DNA from: JANPJV01 sp031425695
Lineage (GTDB): Bacteria; Pseudomonadota; Gammaproteobacteria; Xanthomonadales; SZUA-5
Direction: 5' to 3'
DNA: 12,172 nt
Assembly: GCA_031425695.1 (NCBI GenBank)
Contig: JANPJV010000149.1
Span: 1 to 12,172 of the forward strand
Made by a program: the position numbers and the translations under genes. Of this stretch, positions 1 through 6,112 are shown one piece after another (position 1 is the first letter of the stretch; every line of letters begins with the position of its first letter). The notes below the pieces were generated by a model. That model did no database searches and had not been told where the DNA came from. It worked only from the letters and a program-made list of their open reading frames with translations.

Positions 1-18
1 GTTCACCACCGCCTGGGA

Positions 19-56
19 AAAGCGTCCGCGCACAGCGCAGACCCACCAAAGGCAGC
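19..56 (+). repeat. Solitary copy of the 38-base palindromic repeat
   Basis: This 38-base stretch matches the unit of the tandem array at 10401-10628 almost base for base: AAAGC, then a stem GTCCGCGC / GCGCAGAC around a 3-base loop (ACA), then CCACC and a GCAGC tail. A second, shorter structure of similar plan (AAAAGC, then GCCC / GGGC) begins at about 60. It lies upstream of uvrB and shows no coding signal. It is most likely a dispersed REP-like element. The rest of the stretch up to uvrB (about 80-187) shows no convincing promoter or LexA box. Confidence 0.8.
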
Positions 57-187
57 GGAAAAGCGCCCTGGCGGGCACACTCAACCCACTGACACCCTGA
101 CTGCCACAGTACGCGCGACCTTGACTTCGGTTGCTCGCTCCCGCACCTACACTATCCGCGGGCGCCTCGCCCCAGCTGGAGAAATGC

Positions 188-2263
188 GTGAGCTTCGCAC
201 CGCACAAGCGCCCGATGGCGGCCGCCAATTTCCGGCTGGAGTCTGCATTCGACCCGGCCGGCGACCAACCGCAGGCGATCGCGAAGCTGATCGAGGGTTT
301 CGATGGCGGGCTCGCGCAGCAGGTCCTGCTGGGCGTGACCGGCAGCGGCAAGACTTATGCGATCGCCAATGTAATCCAGAAGGTGCAGCGGCCTACCTTG
401 GTGCTGGCCCCGAACAAGACCTTGGCGGCGCAGCTCTACGGCGAGTTCAAGGAGTTTTTTCCGCACAACTCGGTCGAATATTTCGTCTCCTACTACGATT
501 ACTACCAGCCGGAGGCCTACGTGCCTTCGTCGGACACGTACATCGAAAAAGACGCCAGCATCAACGAGCACATCGAGCAGATGCGGCTCTCCGCGACCAA
601 GTCGCTGCTGGAACGCCGCGACGCGATCATCGTCGCGACCGTGTCGGCGATTTACGGCCTCGGCGACCCGAACGAGTATTTCGGCATGGTCCTGCACCTC
701 GTGCGGGGCGATCGCATTCCAGATCGCGAACTGGTGCGTCGCCTGACCGATCTGCAGTACGTACGCGGCGATTACGAACTGCGCCGTGGCAGCTATCGAG
801 TGCGTGGCGAGGTCATCGACGTGCACCCGGCCGAAAGCGAGCGCGAGGCGCTGCGCATCGAGCTCTTCGACGGCGAGATCGAGAATCTCTCGCTGTTCGA
901 CCCGCTGACGGGCGAAATCATCCGCAAAGTGCAGCGCTTCACCATTTACCCGAAATCGCACTACGTGACCTCGCGGCGCACCGTGCTCGAAGCGATCGAG
1001 GCGATCAAGCCGGAGCTGCAGGATCGGCTCGAAGTGCTCTATCGCGATAACAAGCTGCTGGAGGCACAGCGGCTCAAGCAGCGCACCCAGTTCGACCTCG
1101 AAATGATGGCCGAGATCGGCTATTGCCAGGGCATCGAGAATTACTCACGGCACCTGACTGGCCGTGCGGAAGGCGAGGCGCCGCCGACCTTGTTCGACTA
1201 CCTGCCGCCAGACGCGCTGCTCGTCGTCGACGAGAGCCACGTGACCATTCCGCAGCTCGGCGCCATGTTCAAAGGCGATCGCTCGCGCAAGGAAACGCTG
1301 GTCGATTTCGGCTTCCGCCTGCCATCTGCGATGGACAATCGGCCACTCCGTTTTGAAGAGTGGGAGATGCGCGCGCCGCGCACCATTTTCGTCTCGGCGA
1401 CGCCGGGGCCGTACGAGATCGACAAGGTCGAGGGGCGCATGGTCGAGATGCTGGTGCGCCCGACCGGGCTCATCGATCCGGTGGTCGAGATCCGCCCGGT
1501 CGCGACCCAGGTCGACGATCTCTTGTCGGAGATCAAGGAGCGCGCGGCCGCCGGTGATCGCGTGCTGGTGACCACGCTGACCAAGCGCATGGCCGAGAAC
1601 CTCACCGAGTATCTCGACGAACACGGCGTCAAGGTGCGCTACCTGCACTCGGACATCGAGACGGTCGAGCGCGTCGAGATCATCCGTGACCTGCGCCTCG
1701 GCAAGTTCGACGCGCTGATCGGCATCAACTTGCTGCGAGAAGGTCTCGACATGCCCGAGGTGTCGCTGGTGGCGATCCTCGATGCCGACAAGGAAGGCTT
1801 CCTGCGCTCGACCGGTTCCCTGATCCAGACCATCGGCCGCGCGGCGCGCAATCTCAACGGCAAGGCGATTCTCTACGCCGACAAGATCACCGACTCGATG
1901 CGCCGCGCGCTCGATGAAACCGATCGCCGCCGCCAGGTCCAGGTCGAGTACAACCTCGCCCACAACATCACCCCGCGCGGCATCATCAAGTCGGTCGCCG
2001 ACGTGATGGAAGGCGCACGCGAGGCCGCGAACGAGGAATCGACGACGTCTTCGAGCTTCGGCGGCACCCGCACGAAGAAACGCGCCGGCGGCGTCGCCGA
2101 GCCGCGCATCGACTACGCCGCGATGTCCGCCAGCCAGCTCGGCGCCAAGCTCAAGAAGCTCGAAGAGCAGATGTACCAGCACGCCCAGAACCTCGAGTTC
2201 GAAGACGCAGCGCGCATTCGCGACGAGATCAAGAAGGTGAAGGCGGTGGGGTTGATGGCGTAG
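188..2263 (+). CDS. uvrB: UvrABC system protein B (excision nuclease subunit B)
   Basis: UvrB is the DNA-damage-verifying helicase-like subunit of bacterial nucleotide excision repair; it is loaded by UvrA and then recruits UvrC for incision. Numbering from the GTG at 188 gives 691 residues. Visible are the Walker A motif GVTGSGKT (about 49-56), the aromatic beta-hairpin YYDYYQPEAY (102-111) that inserts between DNA strands, the Walker B motif DESH (348-351), helicase motif VI QTIGRAARN (547-555) and the C-terminal UVR motif (about 655-682) that contacts UvrC. All domains are present. The GTG at 188 is chosen because GGAGAA (178-183) lies just upstream. The ATG at 215 has no Shine-Dalgarno but begins where family similarity begins (682 residues; E. 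coli has 673), so it is a real alternative. A TTG at 131 is unlikely. No SOS box was seen upstream. The gene stands apart from the translation operon, separated by a palindrome and a tRNA. Confidence 0.97.
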   Translation: MSFAPHKRPMAAANFRLESAFDPAGDQPQAIAKLIEGFDGGLAQQVLLGVTGSGKTYAIANVIQKVQRPTLVLAPNKTLAAQLYGEFKEFFPHNSVEYFVSYYDYYQPEAYVPSSDTYIEKDASINEHIEQMRLSATKSLLERRDAIIVATVSAIYGLGDPNEYFGMVLHLVRGDRIPDRELVRRLTDLQYVRGDYELRRGSYRVRGEVIDVHPAESEREALRIELFDGEIENLSLFDPLTGEIIRKVQRFTIYPKSHYVTSRRTVLEAIEAIKPELQDRLEVLYRDNKLLEAQRLKQRTQFDLEMMAEIGYCQGIENYSRHLTGRAEGEAPPTLFDYLPPDALLVVDESHVTIPQLGAMFKGDRSRKETLVDFGFRLPSAMDNRPLRFEEWEMRAPRTIFVSATPGPYEIDKVEGRMVEMLVRPTGLIDPVVEIRPVATQVDDLLSEIKERAAAGDRVLVTTLTKRMAENLTEYLDEHGVKVRYLHSDIETVERVEIIRDLRLGKFDALIGINLLREGLDMPEVSLVAILDADKEGFLRSTGSLIQTIGRAARNLNGKAILYADKITDSMRRALDETDRRRQVQVEYNLAHNITPRGIIKSVADVMEGAREAANEESTTSSSFGGTRTKKRAGGVAEPRIDYAAMSASQLGAKLKKLEEQMYQHAQNLEFEDAARIRDEIKKVKAVGLMA

Positions 2264-2268
2264 ACGCT

Positions 2269-2377
2269 GGTTTCAGTTTCGGTTGTCGGTGTCGGTTGCC
2301 GCATTGACTGTTCTTCCCGCCTGAGAGCCAGAGTGGTGCCGATTTGCGATCCGAAACCGAAAACCGAAACCGAAACC
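2269..2377. repeat. Long imperfect palindrome with CCGAAA/TTTCGG hexamers
   Basis: Two 27-base arms (2269-2295 and 2351-2377) are inverted copies with 24 of 27 positions matching, around a 55-base centre. Each arm is itself a degenerate tandem of a hexamer (TTTCGG on the left, CCGAAA on the right). It starts 5 bases after the uvrB stop. There is no T-run on either side, so it is not a classical intrinsic terminator, though the transcript could fold into a long hairpin that protects or ends the uvrB message. It looks like a repetitive extragenic palindrome unrelated in sequence to the 38-base family. Confidence 0.75.
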
Positions 2378-2380
2378 CTC

Positions 2381-2410
2381 TTGGCTTCATGGCTCCCGTG
2401 CTGCTATCCT
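2381..2410 (+). promoter_or_regulatory. Candidate sigma-70 promoter for tRNA-Val
   Basis: TTGGCT (2381-2386) and TATCCT (2405-2410) are separated by 18 bases, and a TG one base before the -10 (2402-2403) makes it an extended -10. The following GCGGCTC stretch is GC-rich, as in stringently controlled stable-RNA promoters. The distance of about 14 bases to the tRNA fits a short 5' leader. The assignment rests on motif matching only. Confidence 0.5.
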
Positions 2411-2424
2411 TCGCGGCTCTCTTG

Positions 2425-2499
2425 GGGCGTATAGCTCAGCGGTAGAGCACTTCGTTGACATCGAAGGGGTCACAGGTTCGATCCCTGTTACGCCCACCA
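2425..2499 (+). tRNA. tRNA-Val (anticodon GAC)
   Basis: A full cloverleaf can be drawn. The acceptor stem is GGGCGTA / TACGCCC with discriminator A and an encoded CCA; the D arm contains GCTCAGCGGTAGAGC; the anticodon stem CTTCG / CGAAG closes the loop TTGACAT with anticodon GAC; the T arm ACAGG-TTCGATC-CCTGT is intact. It reads Val codons GUC and GUU. A tRNA-Val upstream of thrS is also found in other gammaproteobacteria such as Pseudomonas. Confidence 0.97.
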
Positions 2500-2511
2500 A
2501 GAGAACACCAA

Positions 2512-2583
2512 AGCTAGGACGGGGGTGGCACATGGCAACTACTGGACTGCAAACTCCTTAAGTTCGATGAGCCGTCCGCAGCT
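2512..2583 (+). other. Structured intergenic RNA segment between tRNA-Val and the terminator
   Basis: AGCT-A-GGACGG (2512-2522) can pair with CCGTCC-GC-AGCT (2572-2583), giving a 4 bp plus 6 bp stem with an internal loop. It encloses a smaller hairpin AACT / AGTT (2552-2564). The segment is followed 9 bases later by an intrinsic terminator. It could be the 3' trailer of the tRNA-Val transcript, a processed small RNA, or part of a thrS leader. No ORF with a ribosome binding site was recognised in it. Function unknown. Confidence 0.35.
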
Positions 2584-2591
2584 GTTCAATC

Positions 2592-2614
2592 AAAGGCGCC
2601 CGGCGCCTTTTTTT
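2592..2614 (+). terminator. Intrinsic terminator before thrS
   Basis: AAAGGCGC (2592-2599) pairs with GCGCCTTT (2603-2610) around a CCG triloop, followed by a T-run ending at 2614. This is a textbook rho-independent terminator. It closes the tRNA-Val transcription unit, or acts as an attenuator if thrS is partly read from upstream; the start codon of thrS is 57 bases further on. Confidence 0.85.
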
Positions 2615-2670
2615 GTGCTCGCAGACTGGCCTCGTTGCCGTCCCAAGTAGCTGAATTCAGAGTAATTATC

Positions 2671-4638
2671 ATGGTCAACGTCCAACTCCCCGACGGTTCA
2701 ATCCGCTCCTTCGAGAACCCGCTCTCGATTCATGAAGTCGCCCTGAGCATTGGCCCGGGCCTGGCAAAAGCCGCGCTCGCCGGCAAGGTCGACGGCCGGC
2801 TCGTCGACACCAGTTTCCGCATCGAGAACGACACAAAGCTGGAGATCGTCACCGACAAGCACGCTGACGCGCTCGATGTGATCCGCCATTCGACGGCGCA
2901 TCTGCTCGCGCACGCGACGCAGCAGCTGTTTCCGAACGCGCAGGTGACCATCGGTCCAGTCGTCGACAACGGCTTTTTCTACGACTTCGCATTCGAGCGG
3001 CCGTTCACGCCGGAAGATCTGGCTGCCATCGAAAAAGAGATGGAGAAGATCGTCGCCCAGGCCTTGCCGGTCGAGCGCCGCGTGGTGGCCAAGGATGACG
3101 CGATCGCCCTGTTCAAGGATAAGGGCGAGCATTTCAAGGCCGAGATCATTGACGACATCATTCCGCCGGGCGAGGACATTTCCTTGTACGGGCAGGGTGA
3201 CTGGCTCGATCTCTGTCGTGGCCCGCATGTACCGAACACGTCCAAGCTCGGTGCATTCAAGCTGATGAAGGTCGCCGGCGCCTACTGGCGTGGCGATTCG
3301 AAGAACCAGCAGTTGCAGCGCATCTACGGCACGGCCTGGCTCAACAAGAAAGACCTCGCCGCTTATCTGCTGCAGCTGGAAGAAGCCGACAAGCGCGATC
3401 ACCGCCGGCTCGGCAAGCAACTGGACCTCTTCCACATGCAGGAAGAGGCGCCGGGCCTGGTGTTCTGGCACCCGAAGGGCTGGGCGCTGTGGCAGCAGGT
3501 CGAGCAGTACATGCGCCGCGTCTATCGCGAGAACGGTTACCAGGAAGTGCGTGGCCCGCAGATCCTCGAGCGCCAGCTCTGGGAGAAGTCCGGCCATTGG
3601 GAAAACTTCAAGGACAACATGTTCACGACGCACTCGGAGAACCGCGACTACGCGGTCAAGCCGATGAACTGTCCTGGGCATATCCAGATCTACAACCACG
3701 GCCTGCACAGTTATCGCGAGCTGCCGCTGCGTTACGGCGAGTTCGGCGCCTGCCATCGCAACGAGCCGTCGGGTGCGTTGCACGGGATCATGCGTGTGCG
3801 CGGCTTCACCCAGGACGACGGTCACGTCTTCTGTACCGAAGATCAGATCCAGTCAGAAGTCGCCGCCTTCATCGTGCTGCTGCGCAAGGTCTATCGCGAC
3901 TTTGGCTTCAGCGAGATTCTCTACAAGCTGTCGCTGCGCCCCGAAAAGCGCGTTGGCTCCGATGAGATCTGGGATCGCTCCGAAGCCGCGCTGAAGACGG
4001 CGCTGGAAGCGCAGGGGATCGACTTCCAGCTGTCGCCGGGAGAGGGCGCTTTCTACGGCCCCAAGATCGAGTTCACGCTGAAGGACGCGATCGGCCGCTT
4101 GTGGCAATGCGGAACCATCCAGGTCGATTTCTCGATGCCTGCGCGCCTCGGCGCGGAGTACGTGGCCGAGGATTCGAGCCGCCGGGTCCCGGTCATGTTG
4201 CACCGCGCGATCTTAGGTTCGCTCGAGCGTTTCATCGGAATCCTGATCGAAAATCACTCGGGCGCGCTGCCGGCCTGGCTCGCGCCAGTCCAGGTCGCGG
4301 TCATGGGAATCACCGGCGCGCAGAACGATTATGTGCAAGAAGTCGCGAAAAGCCTGAATTTGCAGGACATTCGGGCGGTTTCCGACTTGAGGAACGAGAA
4401 GGTCGGCTATAAAATCCGCGAACATACGATGCAGAAGGTTCCGTACCTTCTCGTCGCCGGCGAGCGCGAAAGAGAAAATGCAAGCATCTCCGTACGCCGC
4501 CGCTCGGGTGAAGATCTGGGGGTCATGACCGTGGCCGAGTTTGCCGAGCGCCTGCGCTCGGAGATCTCGAGCTTCGGTCTACCTGTCAACAGTGCCGATG
4601 CTGATACATCGGTCGCAATTTTGGAGCAGCAGCCATAG
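2671..4638 (+). CDS. thrS: Threonyl-tRNA synthetase
   Basis: This class II aminoacyl-tRNA synthetase attaches threonine to tRNA-Thr in the cytoplasm and edits mischarged Ser-tRNA-Thr. From the ATG at 2671 it has 655 residues: an N-terminal TGS domain (about 1-62), the editing domain with HSTAH (His73, His77) and CRGPH (Cys182, His186), the catalytic domain with the zinc ligands Cys334 (MNCPGH), His385 (QDDGH) and His511 (MLHRA), and a C-terminal anticodon-binding domain. These positions coincide exactly with E. coli numbering, which supports the ATG over an in-frame TTG at 2635. The Shine-Dalgarno is weak (AGAG). Its stop overlaps the start of infC, so the two are translationally close. In E. 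coli ThrRS represses its own mRNA through tRNA-like leader stems; no clear equivalent was recognised here. Confidence 0.98.
   Translation: MVNVQLPDGSIRSFENPLSIHEVALSIGPGLAKAALAGKVDGRLVDTSFRIENDTKLEIVTDKHADALDVIRHSTAHLLAHATQQLFPNAQVTIGPVVDNGFFYDFAFERPFTPEDLAAIEKEMEKIVAQALPVERRVVAKDDAIALFKDKGEHFKAEIIDDIIPPGEDISLYGQGDWLDLCRGPHVPNTSKLGAFKLMKVAGAYWRGDSKNQQLQRIYGTAWLNKKDLAAYLLQLEEADKRDHRRLGKQLDLFHMQEEAPGLVFWHPKGWALWQQVEQYMRRVYRENGYQEVRGPQILERQLWEKSGHWENFKDNMFTTHSENRDYAVKPMNCPGHIQIYNHGLHSYRELPLRYGEFGACHRNEPSGALHGIMRVRGFTQDDGHVFCTEDQIQSEVAAFIVLLRKVYRDFGFSEILYKLSLRPEKRVGSDEIWDRSEAALKTALEAQGIDFQLSPGEGAFYGPKIEFTLKDAIGRLWQCGTIQVDFSMPARLGAEYVAEDSSRRVPVMLHRAILGSLERFIGILIENHSGALPAWLAPVQVAVMGITGAQNDYVQEVAKSLNLQDIRAVSDLRNEKVGYKIREHTMQKVPYLLVAGERERENASISVRRRSGEDLGVMTVAEFAERLRSEISSFGLPVNSADADTSVAILEQQP
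4623..4637 (+). promoter_or_regulatory. Ribosome binding site and AUA start of infC
   Basis: GGAG (4623-4626) stands 8 bases before an ATA triplet (4635-4637). In this frame the nearest upstream stop is TGA at 4602-4604, and no ATG, GTG, TTG or CTG occurs before the GTG at 4725, which lies inside the conserved N-domain. The ATA overlaps the thrS TAG as ATAG. An AUU, AUC or AUA start on infC is the known basis for IF3 limiting its own translation in E. coli and relatives. Confidence 0.8.
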
Positions 4639-5168
4639 CCAACTTAGAACGTCCCACGCGTCGCAATGATGAGATCCGTGTCCCGCAGATCCGTGTAATC
4701 GGCCCCGATGGCGAGCAGGTCGGAGTGCTGTCGCGCTTCGATGCGCTGCGCATGGCGCAGGATGCAGGGCTGGATCTGGTCGAGATCGTGCCGAACGCCG
4801 ATCCGCCCGTGTGTCGCATCATGGACTTTGGCAAGTACAAGTTCGAACTGCAGAAGAAGGCGAATCTCGCCAAGAAAAAGCAGAAGCAGATCGAAATCAA
4901 GGAAATGAAGTTTCGTCCCGGCACCGACGACGGCGATTACGACGTCAAGATGCGGGCGATCCGACGCTTCCTGGAAGAAGGCGACAAGGTCAAGATCAAC
5001 CTGCGCTTCCGCGGTCGTGAGCTCGCTCACATCGACATTGGCGACGCGATGCTGACGCGTATCCAGCAGGAGCTGCAGGAAGAGGCGGTGATCGAGCAGC
5101 GCTCGCGCGTCGAAGGACGCGTGATGAGCATGATGATCTCGCCGAAGAAGAAACTGCCGGTCGCCTGA
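4635..5168 (+). CDS. infC: Translation initiation factor IF-3 (AUA start)
   Basis: IF3 binds the 30S subunit, keeps it apart from 50S and discriminates against non-canonical start codons and wrong initiator tRNA. Starting at ATA 4635 the protein has 177 residues, close to E. coli (180). The N-domain shows RRNDEIR and GPDGEQVGVLS followed by GLDLVEIVPNADPPVCRIMD; a lysine-rich linker (about residues 74-85) leads to the C-domain beginning EIKEMKFRPG and ending KKKLPVA. Starting instead at GTG 4725 would remove the first 30 residues, including the conserved DEIR and GPDGEQ segments, and is judged wrong although automated callers may choose it. The gene overlaps thrS by 4 bases and has a good Shine-Dalgarno (GGAG). 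Autoregulation by IF3 through the rare start codon is inferred from E. coli. Confidence 0.95.
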   Translation: MANLERPTRRNDEIRVPQIRVIGPDGEQVGVLSRFDALRMAQDAGLDLVEIVPNADPPVCRIMDFGKYKFELQKKANLAKKKQKQIEIKEMKFRPGTDDGDYDVKMRAIRRFLEEGDKVKINLRFRGRELAHIDIGDAMLTRIQQELQEEAVIEQRSRVEGRVMSMMISPKKKLPVA

Positions 5169-5177
5169 GAGGGCTGC

Positions 5178-5340
5178 GGCAGAGCACGAAGCGCGGACCG
5201 GAGGTCTGCGTGTTGGAAGTCGGCTGCCCCAGCGACGAAACTCCCCCGGCGGCAACGCCGGGTTACTTGCCGGAAACGGCATCACGAGATTGTCCAGGTA
5301 CGGATTTGGAAAGTACTTCGTCGTGCACGAAGTCACCTGG
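5178..5340 (+). promoter_or_regulatory. Folded rpmI leader, candidate L20 translational operator
   Basis: The 203 bases between infC and rpmI contain a chain of strong hairpins. These are an 8 bp stem with GGA loop (5192-5210), enclosed by GGCAG / CTGCC (5178-5182 with 5224-5228); a 7 bp stem with a GCAA tetraloop (5245-5262); a 5 bp stem with a GAAA tetraloop (5268-5281); and CCAGGT / ACCTGG (5294-5299 with 5335-5340) enclosing a 7 bp stem with loop CGTGC (5315-5333). None has a T-run. In E. coli ribosomal protein L20 binds the rpmI leader mRNA and represses rpmI-rplT, so this is the expected place for such an operator. The exact L20 recognition fold is not demonstrated here. Confidence 0.55.
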
Positions 5341-5371
5341 TTTCTCAACCAAGAGAGTGCAAGGAAATACA

Positions 5372-5569
5372 ATGCCTAAGATGAAAACCAACCGTGCGGC
5401 GGCCAAGCGCTTCCGCAAGACGGGGTCCGGTAACTTCAAGTGTGGTCACGCTTTCAAGAGCCACATCCTGACCAAGAAATCCACCAAGCGTAAGCGCGGT
5501 CTGCGGGGTCCGAACCAGGTCAAGGCAGTTGACCAGGGTCGAGTCGATCGCATGTTGCCGTACGCATAA
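5372..5569 (+). CDS. rpmI: 50S ribosomal protein L35
   Basis: A 65-residue, very basic protein beginning MPKMKTNRAAAKRFRKT and ending near RMLPYA, with the family's lysine/arginine-rich core (KSTKRKRGLRG). L35 is a small 50S subunit protein always paired with L20. The ATG at 5372 has AAGGA (5361-5365) 6 bases upstream; the open frame extends further 5' but that part is non-coding leader with no family similarity. rplT follows after 12 bases. Confidence 0.97.
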   Translation: MPKMKTNRAAAKRFRKTGSGNFKCGHAFKSHILTKKSTKRKRGLRGPNQVKAVDQGRVDRMLPYA

Positions 5570-5581
5570 GGGAGATCAGTC

Positions 5582-5941
5582 ATGGCACGTGTCAAGAAAG
5601 GTGTAACCGCGCGTCGGCGCCACAAGAAGCTGTTGTCCCGCGCGAAGGGCTATTACAACGCCCGCCGCAAGGTCTATCGAGTCGCCAAGCAGGCGGTCAC
5701 CAAGGCGCTGCAGTACGCCTATATCGGCCGCAAGCTCAAGAAGCGCGATTTCCGTTCGTTGTGGATCGTGCGCATCAACGCGGCAGCGCGTGAGTGCGGA
5801 CTGAGCTACAGCCGCCTGATCAACGGCCTCAACAAGGCCGAGATCCGGATCGATCGCAAGATGCTGGCTGATCTCGCGGTAAACGACATGCCGGCTTTCC
5901 GCGCCGTTGCGGAATCGGCGAAAGCCAAGCTCGCCGCGTAA
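5582..5941 (+). CDS. rplT: 50S ribosomal protein L20
   Basis: L20 is required for early 50S assembly, binds 23S rRNA, and in E. coli also binds the rpmI leader to repress its own operon. The 119-residue protein has the long basic N-terminal extension (MARVKKGVTARRRHKKLLSRAKG in outline) and the globular RNA-binding C-domain containing RDFRSLWIVRINAA and SRLINGL. GGGAG (5570-5574) gives a good ribosome binding site, and the gene is coupled to rpmI by a 12-base gap. Length and sequence are typical. Confidence 0.98.
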   Translation: MARVKKGVTARRRHKKLLSRAKGYYNARRKVYRVAKQAVTKALQYAYIGRKLKKRDFRSLWIVRINAAARECGLSYSRLINGLNKAEIRIDRKMLADLAVNDMPAFRAVAESAKAKLAA

Positions 5942-5954
5942 GGTCTGGCGGACC

Positions 5955-6031
5955 CCCGGTGAGCCGCTTCGCGGCACATCGGGCTACGGCGAAGCGGGTG
6001 TAGCCCGAACTGCGCGCGGCTTCTTGCGCGC
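5955..6031. repeat. Cluster of REP-like hairpins between rplT and pheS
   Basis: Three hairpins follow one another: GCCGC-TTC-GCGGC (5963-5975); a 9 bp stem TCGGGCTAC / GTAGCCCGA (5979-5987 with 6000-6008); and GCGCGC / GCGCGC (6012-6017 with 6026-6031). CCCG (5955-5958) can pair with CGGG (5980-5983), which would compete with the second stem. The GGGCTAC...GTAGCCC type resembles dispersed palindromes of Xanthomonadaceae-like genomes, from memory. A 14-codon GTG ORF (5959-6003) inside has only one Phe codon and is not a convincing attenuator peptide. Confidence 0.55.
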
Positions 6032-6063
6032 TGTCCGGGTCTCTCCCAGGCGGATTGGTACTC

Positions 6064-6100
6064 ACGGGGAAAAGCACAACGCTTTTCCCCGTCTTTATTT
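6064..6100 (+). terminator. Strong intrinsic terminator / probable pheST attenuator
   Basis: A perfect 12 bp stem (6064-6075 with 6081-6092) around the loop ACAAC is followed by CTTTATTT up to 6100. The next base begins an ATG cluster that starts pheS, so there is no room for a promoter between hairpin and gene. pheST transcription must therefore pass through the hairpin, which suggests attenuation, as known for pheST in E. coli, rather than simple termination. A Phe-rich leader peptide was not found. Confidence 0.8.
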
Positions 6101-6112
6101 ATGGGGATGGGA

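Noticed and set aside
88..110. Possible LexA (SOS) box upstream of uvrB
   Set aside because: The CTG and CAG half-sites near here are not at the required spacing, and no Xanthomonas-type TTAG-TACTAA palindrome is visible.
121..150. TTGACT (121-126) with TACACT (148-153) as a uvrB promoter
   Set aside because: The spacer is 21 bases, too long for a normal sigma-70 promoter; no other convincing pair was found.
152..961. Minus-strand open frames opposite uvrB, thrS and pheT
   Set aside because: They are shadows of high-GC coding sequence with no recognisable domains or ribosome binding sites, opposite genes of certain identity.
4725..5168. infC starting at GTG 4725
   Set aside because: It removes conserved IF3 N-domain residues and has no better ribosome binding site than the AUA start.
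5210..5371. N-terminal extension of L35 from 5210
   Set aside because: The extension has no similarity to the L35 family; the segment is structured leader and the ATG at 5372 has a good ribosome binding site.
5959..6003. 14-codon GTG ORF as a pheST leader peptide
   Set aside because: It has a single Phe codon, no clear ribosome binding site, and lies within a REP-like palindrome.
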